DNA of 64,000 nt from Gordonia lacunae. Its GTDB lineage: Bacteria > Actinomycetota > Actinomycetes > Mycobacteriales > Mycobacteriaceae. This document shows, piece after piece, positions 1-8,774 of this stretch. Made by a program: the position numbers and the translations under genes. The DNA lies in assembly GCF_002149015.1 (NCBI RefSeq), contig NZ_NGFO01000024.1:32092-96091 (forward strand), given 5' to 3'. Below the pieces are notes generated by a model. The model did no database searches and was not told the DNA's origin. It worked only from the letters and a program-made list of their open reading frames with translations. Every line of letters begins with the position of its first letter. The first letter of the stretch is position 1.

Positions 1-12
1 CCGGAGGGCACC

Positions 13-552
13 ATGCGCACCGCCACTCTCGTCGCTCCCGTCCGTACCGACCGTCCCGACACCATCCGGGCGCGCACCGACCGCGCCGACCGTGTCCGGA
101 CCCGGACCCCGCTGTCCGACGGCTCCCGCCCCGTCGACAACCGGCCGGCAGGCAACCGTCCGGTGGGCGGGTCACCGCTGACGCCACGTGTCGGCGGCAC
201 GCACTGTGGTTCCGCGGTGGGCGTGCGGGGCCGGGGGCCGGTCGGCCCGGAGGCGGCCGTGTTCCGTCGCCGTCGCCGCGCGGCGATCGCGGTCCTCGCC
301 GGCGTCGGGCTCGCCTTCGTGGTGTGGGTGTTCGGTGTCGTCGGTCAGAACTATTCGGACTCGATGACGCCCGCCGCGGTGAGCGCGGAGGTCGTCCACG
401 TGCGCGCCGGGGAGTCGCTCAGCTCGATCGCCGGCCGGGTGGCGCCCGAGATGCCTCGTGAGGTCGTGATCGACGAGATCGTCGCGATGAACGATCTGCC
501 GTCGAGTGCGCTGCAGGTGGGTCAGCCCCTGCTCACCCCCCGGTACCGCTGA
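13..552 (+). CDS. ChiZ-like LysM membrane protein
   Basis: The 179-residue product has a long Arg/Pro/Asp-rich cytoplasmic N-terminus, one membrane segment at about residues 91-111 preceded by a run of arginines, and an extracytoplasmic LysM-type peptidoglycan-binding domain at about 126-176. The ATG at 13 follows a GGAGGG ribosome site. Its place directly before nrdR matches Rv2719c (ChiZ), which lies next to lexA in mycobacteria and acts as a DNA-damage-induced cell-division and cell-wall protein. lexA would be just outside the left edge. The function is inferred from position and architecture. No separate hydrolase domain is visible. Confidence 0.8.
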   Translation: MRTATLVAPVRTDRPDTIRARTDRADRVRTRTPLSDGSRPVDNRPAGNRPVGGSPLTPRVGGTHCGSAVGVRGRGPVGPEAAVFRRRRRAAIAVLAGVGLAFVVWVFGVVGQNYSDSMTPAAVSAEVVHVRAGESLSSIAGRVAPEMPREVVIDEIVAMNDLPSSALQVGQPLLTPRYR

Positions 553-651
553 GGCCGGGCGGTATCCTCGATGGCACAGGGGCCGGCCGAGAAGCGGCGG
601 GGCGCACGGTTTCGGTGCGTTCCAGCGTCCCGCGACCTGCGTGAGGACACG

Positions 652-1161
652 ATGCGCTGCCCCTTCTGCAAGAACGACGACACCAAGGTCATCGACTCGC
701 GTGTCGCAGATGAAGGGCAGGCCATTCGACGGCGTCGCTCGTGTGTCGAGTGCGGGCGCCGATTCTCCACGGTGGAGAGCGCCGTTCTCGCCGTGGTCAA
801 ACGCAACGGTGTCACCGAGCCGTTCAGTCGCGAGAAGGTGATGCGCGGTGTGCGTCGCGCCTGTCAGGGCCGGCATGTCGCCGAAGACGCACTCGCGCAA
901 CTGGCCCAGCAGGTCGAGGACACCGTGCGGGCCAGCGGATCGGCGGAGATCCCCAGCAACGAGGTAGGTCTCGCGATCCTGGGGCCGCTGCGTGATCTCG
1001 ACGAAGTGGCATACCTGCGGTTCGCCTCGGTGTACCGGTCATTCGACTCGGTCGAGGACTTCCAGCGCGAGATCGACGACCTGAAGTCGTCGGCGTCCGC
1101 GGGCGGGCGTGCGGAAACCGCTGCCGATCCCGTCTCAGCCGAGTCGGTCCAGAGCTCGTAG
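652..1161 (+). CDS. nrdR: Transcriptional repressor NrdR
   Basis: The 169-residue protein is the Zn-ribbon/ATP-cone repressor of ribonucleotide reductase genes. The zinc ribbon has Cys3, Cys6, Cys31 and Cys34, with the signature VIDSR after the first pair. The ATP-cone, which senses dATP/ATP, spans about residues 46-136. The ATG at 652 is chosen because family members begin MRCPFC. An in-frame upstream ATG at 571 would add residues foreign to the family. The C-terminal tail is Ser/Ala-rich. The 3' end overlaps the convergent hrpA gene by 27 bases. Confidence 0.95.
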   Translation: MRCPFCKNDDTKVIDSRVADEGQAIRRRRSCVECGRRFSTVESAVLAVVKRNGVTEPFSREKVMRGVRRACQGRHVAEDALAQLAQQVEDTVRASGSAEIPSNEVGLAILGPLRDLDEVAYLRFASVYRSFDSVEDFQREIDDLKSSASAGGRAETAADPVSAESVQSS

Positions 1162-4100
1162 GACGCGCTTCTCCGACACGGGGAACGCGGTACCGAGACG
1201 CTCGGCGAACAGCCCCACCCGTAGTTCCTCCACGAGCCACTGCGCTTCGTCGTCCACGCGCGCCCGGCGGTGCTCCGGCACCTGTTCCAGCCGTTGGGCC
1301 CACCGCTCGACGACGCGATCGAGGACCGCCACACCGGCCTGGTCGCGCGCGGCAGAAGCGGGCAGCGCTTCGAGACGGGATCGGGCTGCATCGAGATACC
1401 GAGGCAGGTTCTGCAGGTGCCGCTGCGCGGTGGCCGCCACGAAGCCGTCGAACACGAGGTGGTCGATCTGCTCGGCGACGTCGTCGGCGGCCAGCGATCC
1501 GGCGTGGCGGTCGATCGCCGCCCGGACCGGCGCCAGCCGTTCGAGCGCCGCGACGGCGAGCGAGAAGTAGTCCGGTGCGGCCTCGGCGACGCGTGGCCTG
1601 ATCCGCTCGAGGAACGCCGAAAAGGCCTGCGGCGAGCGAACAGCCGCCAACTCGGCGTCGGCGACACCGTCGAGGGCGTCCCGGATGGCCCGTCGCGTGC
1701 AGTCGGCGAGCAGCGCCTCGATGTCCGCATACGGGCTCTGGCTGAGGGCGAGTCGTTCGGCGGGACCGAGTGATCCGGCGACCCGTTTGGACAGCGGGGG
1801 AATCGCCAGGTCGAGCAGGGCGTCGATCCCGCGACGGCGGAGGCGCTCGCGGGTCTCGGTGGAGGCCGCGTCCACGACGATCACGCCACGGGGGCGGCCC
1901 TTCTCATCGGAGACCGCGTCGATCGTCGGGTAGCGGGTGAGCCGCTGCCCTGCGACGTCGACCGTCGTCTGCTCGGGGAGCGTACCGATCCCGTCGGCGG
2001 TCCAGGTCCGGTACAACGTACGCGTCACCGTCTTCGGCGCCGCGGGCACGCCCTTCTGCTGGAGTTCGGACAACGAGTCGGCGCGGGCGATGATCCGTCC
2101 GGTGTCGTCGGCGACCGCGAAGTGCATCCGGAGGTGAGCCGGCACCCGGTCGGTGTCGAAATCTGCTGCGGTGACCCTCATCCCGGTGATCGCCGACAGT
2201 TCGCGGGCCAAGCCGGCGGCGAGGGGCTCCGCGCGCGGGGTGAGCCGGCCGAGAGCGAGCTCGGCGAACCGCTGCGCGGGGGACATGCTCTTGCGGAGCT
2301 GTTTCGGCAGGGACTTGACCAGGGCGGTGGCCAGTTCGACACGCATACCCGGGACCGACCAGTCGAAGCCGGCCGGTCGGACATGGGGGAGAAGGGCCTG
2401 TGGGATCACGACCGTGACCCCGTCGTCGGATGCGCCGGGTTCGAAGCGGTAGCGGAGTTCGAGTCGGGTGTCGCCCTGCTGCCAGGCGCCGGGGTAGTCC
2501 GTGGGCGCCACCTCGGTGCCGCCGGTGACATCCTCGGGACGCAGATCGAGCAGATCGGGTTCGGCCCGGCGAGCCTTCTTCCACCAGGTGTCGAAGTGGC
2601 GTGCCGAGGTGACGTCCGGCGGCAGGCGCCGGTCGTAGAACTCGAAGAGCTGATCCTCGGTGATCACGAGTCCGCGGGTGCGCGTGCGGTTCTCGACATC
2701 GGAGGCGGCGTCGAGGAGCGCGCGGTTGCGCTCGAAGAACGCGTGCTGCGTACGCCAGTCGCCCTCGACGAGAGCGTGCCGGATGAACAGTTCGCGTGCG
2801 ACGACCGGGTCGATGGGTCCGTAGTCGACGCGCCGCCGTGCGACGAGGGGAACGCCGTAGAGGGTGACCCGCTCGTAGGCCATGGCGGCCCCGCGTCGGG
2901 CCGACCAGTGCGGCTCGCTGTGGGTGCGCCTGACGAGGTCGCCGGCGAGGCGCTCGGCCCACAGCGGATCGATCCCGGCGACGGTGTGCGCGAAGAGTCG
3001 TGACGTCTCCAGCACCTCGGCGGCCATGATGAACGCGGGCGGCTTCTTGGCGAGCGGCGAGGCCGGGAAGATCAGCAGCGTCGTGTTGCGCGCGCCGGTG
3101 AACTCACGCCCCTCGGTGTTGCGGGCGGCGATGTTGCTCAGCAGACCGGACAGGATGGCCCGGTGGACCGCGTCGGGGTCGAGTTCGGTGGGGGCCACCG
3201 ACCAGTCGAGGTCCTTGACGATCTCGGTCAGCTGCCGATGGAGGTCCTGCCATTCGCGGATCCGCAGGAAGTGCAGGTACTCGCGCTCGCACATCCGGCG
3301 AAATGCGCTGCCGGACAATGCCGTGCGCTGTTCGCCGAGATAGCGCCACAACTCCACGTAGGACAGGAAGTCCGACTGGGCGACGACGAAGCGCCGGTGC
3401 TGGGCGTCGGCGGCCTCTCGGTGTTCGGCCGGCCGTTCCCGGGGGTCGGGGAGCGACATCGCCGCGGCGATGACGAGAAGGTGGTCGAGACAGCCCAGCT
3501 CGTGTCCGGCGATGAGCATCCGGGCCACCCGCGGATCGACCGGAATCCGCGACATCGAGCGGCCGGTCGGGGTGAGCCGCGGCGGGCCGCCTTCGCGCGG
3601 GACGGTGATGGCGCCGAGTTCGGTGAGGACCCCCATGCCGTCGCGGATGGCCCGGTCGTCGGGCGGCTGGACGAACGGGAAGTCGGCGATCTCGCCGAGC
3701 TTGAGCGAGGTCATCTGCAGGATGACGGCGGCCAGATTGGTGCGCAGGATCTCGGGATCGGTGAAGGCCGGCCGGGACTCGAAGTCGTTCTCGCTGTAGA
3801 GGCGGATGCAGACACCCGGCGCGACGCGACCGCATCGGCCGGCGCGCTGGCGGGCGCTGGCCTGGGAGACGGGCTCGATGGGCAGGCGGTTGACCTTCGT
3901 CCGGGTCGAGTACCGGCTGATCCGCGCGGTGCCGGTGTCGATGACATACCGGATGCCGGGCACCGTGACCGAGGTCTCGGCCACGTTGGTCGCGAGCACG
4001 ATCCGGCGCCCGTCGGAGGGGGAGAAGACCTTCTGCTGTTCGGCGATCGACAGCCGCGCGTAGAGCGGCACGATCTCGGCGCCGGGACCCCTGCCGCCGC

Positions 4101-5124
4101 CGGTTCGGCGACGCAGCGCGTCTGCGGTCTCCCGGATGTCGCGTTCGGTCGGCAGGAAGACCAGGATGTCGCCGCGGCCACCGGCCCACAGTTCGTCGAC
4201 GGCGGCGTCGATGCCCTGGATCTGGTCGAGGTCGGCATGCTCGCCGCCACCGGCGTCGTCCCCGTCGTCCGGGCGCTCCTGCAGGCTCAGCGGCCGGTAT
4301 CGGATCTCGACCGGATAGGTGCGGCCCGACACCTCGATGACCGGGACCGACGTCTCCGGGGTACTGAAATGCCGTGCGAACCGGGCCGGTTCGATCGTCG
4401 CCGAGGTGATGATGACCTTGAGATCGGGTCGTCGGGGCAGCAACCGGCGCAGGTACCCGAGGATGAAGTCGATGTTGAGGCTGCGCTCGTGCGCTTCGTC
4501 GATGATGAGGGTGTCGTAGCGGCGCAACATCGGGTCGGTGGCGATCTCGCGCAGCAGGATGCCGTCGGTCATGACCCGGACGAGGGTGTCGGCGCCGGAC
4601 CGGTCGGTGAACCGGACCGAGTAGCCGACCGCGTCGCCGAGTTCGGTGTCGGTCTCGTCGGCGATGCGCTTGGCGACCGAACTCGCGGCGATCCGCCGGG
4701 GCTGGGTGTGGCCGATCGACCCGCGGACGCCCCGGCCGAGCTCGAGGCAGATCTTCGGGAGCTGCGTGGTCTTGCCCGAGCCGGTCTCGCCCGCGATGAC
4801 CACGACCTGGTGGTCCCGGATCGCCTCGGCGATCTCGTCCCGGGCTGCGGAGACGGGCAGGTCGTCGGGAAAACGCAGAGTCGGGACGCTCGCGCGCCGC
4901 CGGTCGAGACGTGCGCGTGCCTTGTCGATGTCGGCGACGAGCTGCTGCCATTTCGCGGCGTCGGGGCGCGCCGAGAGCCGGTCGATGCGACGCCGCAACC
5001 GGTCGGCGTCGACGAGGCCCACGTCGTCGAGTGCGCCGAGGAGGTCCGAGCGGGTGACGCGCGATGCGCCTGTGGACGGGGCACCTCCCGGGGACGGAGA
5101 GGGTGAGGAAGACGGGGCCGGCAT
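1135..5124 (-). CDS. hrpA: ATP-dependent RNA helicase HrpA (DEAH box)
   Basis: This 1329-residue DEAH-box helicase has the usual length of HrpA (about 1300). Motif I GETGSGKT lies at about 112-119 and motif II DEAH at about 209-212. The SAT motif, the QRAGRCGR motif VI, the helicase-associated domain, an OB fold and the long HrpA-specific C-terminal DUF3418 region follow. In E. coli, HrpA acts on mRNA processing and rescue of stalled ribosomes. The ATG at 5124 precedes a Ser/Pro-rich tail of about 25 residues. The gene is convergent with nrdR and divergent from the aminotransferase gene. Confidence 0.95.
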   Translation of the reverse strand: MPAPSSSPSPSPGGAPSTGASRVTRSDLLGALDDVGLVDADRLRRRIDRLSARPDAAKWQQLVADIDKARARLDRRRASVPTLRFPDDLPVSAARDEIAEAIRDHQVVVIAGETGSGKTTQLPKICLELGRGVRGSIGHTQPRRIAASSVAKRIADETDTELGDAVGYSVRFTDRSGADTLVRVMTDGILLREIATDPMLRRYDTLIIDEAHERSLNIDFILGYLRRLLPRRPDLKVIITSATIEPARFARHFSTPETSVPVIEVSGRTYPVEIRYRPLSLQERPDDGDDAGGGEHADLDQIQGIDAAVDELWAGGRGDILVFLPTERDIRETADALRRRTGGGRGPGAEIVPLYARLSIAEQQKVFSPSDGRRIVLATNVAETSVTVPGIRYVIDTGTARISRYSTRTKVNRLPIEPVSQASARQRAGRCGRVAPGVCIRLYSENDFESRPAFTDPEILRTNLAAVILQMTSLKLGEIADFPFVQPPDDRAIRDGMGVLTELGAITVPREGGPPRLTPTGRSMSRIPVDPRVARMLIAGHELGCLDHLLVIAAAMSLPDPRERPAEHREAADAQHRRFVVAQSDFLSYVELWRYLGEQRTALSGSAFRRMCEREYLHFLRIREWQDLHRQLTEIVKDLDWSVAPTELDPDAVHRAILSGLLSNIAARNTEGREFTGARNTTLLIFPASPLAKKPPAFIMAAEVLETSRLFAHTVAGIDPLWAERLAGDLVRRTHSEPHWSARRGAAMAYERVTLYGVPLVARRRVDYGPIDPVVARELFIRHALVEGDWRTQHAFFERNRALLDAASDVENRTRTRGLVITEDQLFEFYDRRLPPDVTSARHFDTWWKKARRAEPDLLDLRPEDVTGGTEVAPTDYPGAWQQGDTRLELRYRFEPGASDDGVTVVIPQALLPHVRPAGFDWSVPGMRVELATALVKSLPKQLRKSMSPAQRFAELALGRLTPRAEPLAAGLARELSAITGMRVTAADFDTDRVPAHLRMHFAVADDTGRIIARADSLSELQQKGVPAAPKTVTRTLYRTWTADGIGTLPEQTTVDVAGQRLTRYPTIDAVSDEKGRPRGVIVVDAASTETRERLRRRGIDALLDLAIPPLSKRVAGSLGPAERLALSQSPYADIEALLADCTRRAIRDALDGVADAELAAVRSPQAFSAFLERIRPRVAEAAPDYFSLAVAALERLAPVRAAIDRHAGSLAADDVAEQIDHLVFDGFVAATAQRHLQNLPRYLDAARSRLEALPASAARDQAGVAVLDRVVERWAQRLEQVPEHRRARVDDEAQWLVEELRVGLFAERLGTAFPVSEKRVLRALDRLG

Positions 5125-5207
5125 GATCCCTCCAGGATATGGGTCGGTGCGGACCGGAGTTCACCCCAGTGGCCGTGCGGGGTGCGCGGACCGGCATCAT
5201 TGGGGCC

Positions 5208-6461
5208 ATGGCTGATGGTTCGAGTACCGGAACTCCCGGGTCGCTGTGGCACGGTTTCGCCGACATGGGTGCGGTGACCGCGAGAGGTCCGTTCGTCGTC
5301 ACCCGGGGCGAGGGTGCGCGCATCTTCGACCGCGACGGCAAGTCCTATCTCGATGCGACCGCGGGACTCTGGTTCACCAATGTGGGGCATGGGCGCACCG
5401 AGATCGCCGACGCCGTCGCCCGGCAGCTCGGCTCGCTCGCGCACTACTCGAACTTCGGTGACATCGCGAGCGACGTGACCCTGCAACTCGCCGAGGAGCT
5501 CGGCGCGATCGCCCCCGTGGCCGGCTCCAAGATCTTCTTCACCTCCGGCGGCAGCGACTCGATCGACACCGCCGTCAAGCTCGCCCGCCGTTATTGGGTG
5601 GAGCAGGGACGCGAGTCCAAGCGGGTCGTCGTCAGCCGTACCAAGGCCTACCACGGGATGCACGCCGCGGGCACCTCGCTGGCCGGTATCCCGCTGAACC
5701 ACGACGGGTACGGCGAACTCATGCACGACGTCCAGAACGTCGACTGGGACGACGCCAAGAGCCTGCTCGGACTCATCGAACGGGTGGGCGCCGACAACAT
5801 CGCCGCGTTCTTCTGCGAACCGATCATCGGCGCCGGCGGCATCTACCTGCCGCCGGAGGGGTACCTCGCCGAGGTGCGGAGCATCTGCCGGGACCACGAC
5901 ATCCTCTTCGTCGTCGACGAGGTCGTCACCGGCTTCGGCCGCATCGGCGGCGAATCCTGGTTCGCCTCGGCCCGGTTCGGCCTCGAACCGGACATGATCA
6001 CCACCGCCAAGGGCCTCACGTCCGGCTATGTCCCGATGGGTGCGGTGTTCATCGCGCCGTGGATCGCCGAGCCGTTCTTCGCCGGCGGCGTGTGGTGGCG
6101 GCACGGCTACACCTACGGCGGGCACGCGGGTGCGGCCGCCGCCGCCCTGGCCAACCTCGACATCATCCGACGCGAGAACCTCCTCGCCGAGGCGACGCGT
6201 CTCGAGGGCGACCTCGCCTCGGCGCTGTCATCGCTCACCGACCTCGATGCGGTCGCCGAGGTCCGGACCGGTCTGGGTGCGGTCACCGCGGTCCAGCTGG
6301 CCGACGCCGCCACCGCCCCGGCGGTGGTGCGCACGCTGCGCGAGCACGGCGTGAGTACGCGAGCCGCGGGACAAGGGGCGCTGCAGATCTCGCCCGCCTT
6401 CGTGATGACGACCGCCGAGGTCGGCGAACTCGCCGACCGGATGCGCGCGGCCCTGAGCTGA
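5208..6461 (+). CDS. Class III (omega) aminotransferase, PLP-dependent
   Basis: The 417-residue fold-type I transaminase belongs to the omega-amino acid:pyruvate / 4-aminobutyrate group. The motif FVVDEVVTGFGRIG supplies the PLP-binding Asp, and the TTAKGL motif holds the Schiff-base lysine at about residue 268. The ATG at 5208 gives the family-typical N-terminus. An in-frame upstream start at 5139 would add unrelated residues. The substrate cannot be read from sequence; polyamines, beta-alanine or GABA are typical for the group. The gene stands alone, divergent from hrpA and convergent with ahpD across a strong hairpin. Confidence 0.88.
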   Translation: MADGSSTGTPGSLWHGFADMGAVTARGPFVVTRGEGARIFDRDGKSYLDATAGLWFTNVGHGRTEIADAVARQLGSLAHYSNFGDIASDVTLQLAEELGAIAPVAGSKIFFTSGGSDSIDTAVKLARRYWVEQGRESKRVVVSRTKAYHGMHAAGTSLAGIPLNHDGYGELMHDVQNVDWDDAKSLLGLIERVGADNIAAFFCEPIIGAGGIYLPPEGYLAEVRSICRDHDILFVVDEVVTGFGRIGGESWFASARFGLEPDMITTAKGLTSGYVPMGAVFIAPWIAEPFFAGGVWWRHGYTYGGHAGAAAAALANLDIIRRENLLAEATRLEGDLASALSSLTDLDAVAEVRTGLGAVTAVQLADAATAPAVVRTLREHGVSTRAAGQGALQISPAFVMTTAEVGELADRMRAALS

Positions 6462-6524
6462 CCCTCCGGCGCCCGTTAGTTCTACTCCCTGAGGAGCGCC
6501 TGCACCTTGCGGAGGGCGCGTCAC

Positions 6525-6562
6525 GAAGGGGCCCGGCTGCTCGAGAGCGGCCGGGCCCCTTC
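6525..6562. terminator. Bidirectional hairpin terminator
   Basis: A perfect 13-bp stem (6525-6537 pairs with 6550-6562) with a 12-base loop lies between the converging aminotransferase and ahpD genes. It can fold in either transcript. There is no long U-tract, as is usual for GC-rich actinobacterial terminators. Confidence 0.8.
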
Positions 6563-6582
6563 GTCGTCGTGCACGCGGTGGA

Positions 6583-7116
6583 TCAGGCGTTGGCGAGCAC
6601 CTCGGTGGTGGCGATCGCCTGGGCGACGCCGCTGACGATCGAGGCGACCTTGAGAGCCTCGAGGATCGCCTCGCGGTCGACGCCGGCCTCGCGCAGGGTG
6701 TTCTCGTGCGCGGCGACGCAGTGGCCGCAGCCGTTGATCGAGGACACCGCGAACGACCACAGCTCGAAGGCCGCCTTGTCGACACCGGGGTTGCCGATGA
6801 TGTTCATCCGCAGACCCGGGCGCAGGTCGTCGTACTTGCCGTCGAGGAACCCGCGGCCGCGGTAGAACACGTTGTTCATGCCCATGATCGACGCGGCGCC
6901 GAGTGCGGCGTTGTAGGCCTCGGCGGACAGCGTGTCGGCGGCCTCGTCGGCGATCTCGCTGAGCACCTTCGCATTTCGCGTGGCGGCAGCGGTCGACAGC
7001 AGGGTGCCCCACAGCTGCTCCTCGGTCAGCGCGGTCGTGCGGCTGATCGAACCGAGGTTGAGCTTGAGGTCCTTCGCGTACTCGGGGAGTACTTCCTTCA
7101 GATTGTCGATGCTCAT
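6583..7116 (-). CDS. ahpD: Alkyl hydroperoxide reductase AhpD
   Basis: The 177-residue protein is the thiol reductase partner that recycles AhpC through lipoamide in actinobacteria. The active-site motif is complete: Cys130-x-x-Cys133, with His137 following, at the numbering known for the M. tuberculosis protein. The ATG at 7116 has a GAGGAG site just upstream and gives the known N-terminus MSIDNLK. It is the second gene of an ahpC-ahpD operon, 11 bases after ahpC, and is probably induced with it through OxyR. Confidence 0.95.
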   Translation of the reverse strand: MSIDNLKEVLPEYAKDLKLNLGSISRTTALTEEQLWGTLLSTAAATRNAKVLSEIADEAADTLSAEAYNAALGAASIMGMNNVFYRGRGFLDGKYDDLRPGLRMNIIGNPGVDKAAFELWSFAVSSINGCGHCVAAHENTLREAGVDREAILEALKVASIVSGVAQAIATTEVLANA

Positions 7117-7127
7117 CTGTTCTCCTC

Positions 7128-7715
7128 TCAGACGCCGGCCGTCATGAGCTCGCCGGCGTCGATCGTCGGGTCGCCCTTCTTCCAGTTGCATGCGCACAGT
7201 TCGTCGGACTGCAGTGCGTCGAGGACCCGCAGGACCTCGTCAACGTTGCGGCCCACCGAGCCCGCGGTGACCGATACGAACTGGATCTCGTTGTTCGGAT
7301 CGATGATGAAGGTGGCGCGGTCGGCGACCCCGTCGGCATTGAGAACGCCTGCAGCGGTGGCCAGTTCACGCTTGAGGTCGCTCAGCATCGGGAACGGGAG
7401 GGTCTTGAGGTCCTCGTGCTGTGCGCGCCACTGGAAGTGGACGAACTCGTTGTCCACCGAAGCGCCGAGCACCTGGGTATCGCGGTCGGCGAACTCGTCG
7501 TTCAGCTTGCCGAACGCGGCGATCTCGGTCGGGCACACGAAGGTGAAGTCCTTCGGCCAGAAGAACACGATGCGCCACTGACCGGGGTGATCGTCGGACG
7601 ACACGGTGGTGAAGTAGTCGTCGGGCTGCTGGGCATTGACCTTGCTGAGGTCGCCACCGATGACGGCGGTGAGGTTGTAGGCGGGGAACTGGTCACCGAT
7701 GGTGAGCAGGGCCAT
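7128..7715 (-). CDS. ahpC: Alkyl hydroperoxide reductase AhpC (peroxiredoxin)
   Basis: The 195-residue 2-Cys peroxiredoxin reduces hydrogen peroxide, organic peroxides and peroxynitrite. The peroxidatic Cys61 is in FTFVCPTE, and the C-terminal CAC motif has Cys174 and Cys176, the three-cysteine arrangement known for mycobacterial AhpC. The ATG at 7715 follows a GGAG-like site (GAAGGAGCGAAAC read on the minus strand). It is divergent from oxyR and heads the ahpC-ahpD operon. The 126-base region between the two genes holds an inverted repeat and GATA-like half sites. Confidence 0.97.
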   Translation of the reverse strand: MALLTIGDQFPAYNLTAVIGGDLSKVNAQQPDDYFTTVSSDDHPGQWRIVFFWPKDFTFVCPTEIAAFGKLNDEFADRDTQVLGASVDNEFVHFQWRAQHEDLKTLPFPMLSDLKRELATAAGVLNADGVADRATFIIDPNNEIQFVSVTAGSVGRNVDEVLRVLDALQSDELCACNWKKGDPTIDAGELMTAGV

Positions 7716-7739
7716 GTTTCGCTCCTTCAGCTGGTGAAT

Positions 7740-7777
7740 GTACGGAAACTTGCGCGCGAAAGAGTTTCGCGACGTAC
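7740..7777. promoter_or_regulatory. ahpC/oxyR intergenic inverted repeat
   Basis: A perfect 7-bp inverted repeat (CGCGAAA at 7755-7761, TTTCGCG at 7765-7771, 3-base loop) is nested in an outer GTACG/CGTAC pair at 7740-7744 and 7773-7777. It lies 25-62 bases upstream of the ahpC start, so it is either a hairpin in the ahpC leader or an operator. Further GATAG/TATC-like half sites lie at 7835-7860 around the oxyR start, where OxyR sites are found in mycobacteria. Which element binds OxyR is not established here. Confidence 0.4.
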
Positions 7778-7841
7778 GAGTACCATCGTGCCGGATTCTG
7801 GCCAAAAGCGAAACGTGATGATTAGCACTACACTGATAGGC

Positions 7842-8774
7842 ATGCCCGATAGAACTTATCAGCCGACCGTCGCCGGCCTGCGTGCCTTCGTGGCCCTCGC
7901 TCATCGCCGCCACTTCGGCACTGCCGCAGCCGATCTCGGCGTCAGCCAGCCGTCGCTGTCACAGGCGCTGTCCGCACTCGAATCCGGTCTCGGGGTGACC
8001 CTCGTCGAACGCACCACGCGGCGTGTCCAGTTGACCGCCGACGGGGTCGAGCTCCTGCCGCGGGCGATCGCGGTGACCGAGGCCGTCGACGAGTTCACCT
8101 CTGCGGCCGCGGGCGCCGGACAGCCGCTGCGTGGGGTCATGCGAGTAGGGGTCATCCCGACGGTGGCGCCATACGTCCTGCCGACACTGCTGCGCGGGCT
8201 CGGCGAGCGGCTCCCGGACCTCGTGCCCCGGGTGGTGGAGGAGCAGACCGCGCGACTGGTCGAGCAATTGCGTACGGGCACATTGGACGTGGCCTTGCTC
8301 GCGCTTCCCGTCGAGATCCCCGGCATCGTCGAAGTTCCCATCTACCGTGAGGATTTCGTTCTCGCGCTCCCGTCCGGACATGCCCTGGCCGGACGTCGCC
8401 GCGTCGACCCCACCGCGCTCGCGGACCTGCCGCTGCTCCTCCTCGACGAGGGGCATTGTCTGCGTGACCAGGCCCTTGAGGTCTGCCGCCTCGCGGGCGT
8501 TCGGCCCGACCTCGGGCAGACCCGGGCCGCCTCGCTGACCACGGCGGTGCACTGTGTCGTCGGTGGTCTCGGAGTGACGCTCATCCCGCAGACGGCGGTG
8601 GCGTCGGAGACGGCGTCGGGCGACCTGGCCACCGCGACGTTCGCGACCCCCCGTCCGGGCCGCCGGATCGGACTGGTCTTCCGGGCCTCCGCCCGCCACG
8701 ACGAGGCCTACCGCGAACTGGCCTCCGTCATCGGCGATCTCGTCGGCGCGACCGGGGCCGTGACCCCGCTCTAG
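7842..8774 (+). CDS. oxyR: Hydrogen-peroxide sensor regulator OxyR (LysR family)
   Basis: The 310-residue LysR-type regulator has an N-terminal winged helix-turn-helix (about 5-65) and a C-terminal substrate-like domain. Both redox cysteines are present, at about 206 and 215 in GHCLRDQALEVC, matching the Cys199/Cys208 pair of E. coli OxyR, so it should sense peroxide. The ATG at 7842 gives the N-terminus (MPDRTYQPT) seen in mycobacterial OxyR. An ATG at 7818 is possible but less likely. The gene is divergent from ahpC-ahpD. Its stop codon overlaps the stop of the convergent helicase gene in the palindrome CTAG. Confidence 0.95.
   Translation: MPDRTYQPTVAGLRAFVALAHRRHFGTAAADLGVSQPSLSQALSALESGLGVTLVERTTRRVQLTADGVELLPRAIAVTEAVDEFTSAAAGAGQPLRGVMRVGVIPTVAPYVLPTLLRGLGERLPDLVPRVVEEQTARLVEQLRTGTLDVALLALPVEIPGIVEVPIYREDFVLALPSGHALAGRRRVDPTALADLPLLLLDEGHCLRDQALEVCRLAGVRPDLGQTRAASLTTAVHCVVGGLGVTLIPQTAVASETASGDLATATFATPRPGRRIGLVFRASARHDEAYRELASVIGDLVGATGAVTPL

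Noticed and set aside
3163..5106. Long plus-strand open frame opposite hrpA
   Set aside because: It is the antisense shadow of a clear DEAH helicase. In GC-rich codon usage such shadows are common and the protein shows no motif.
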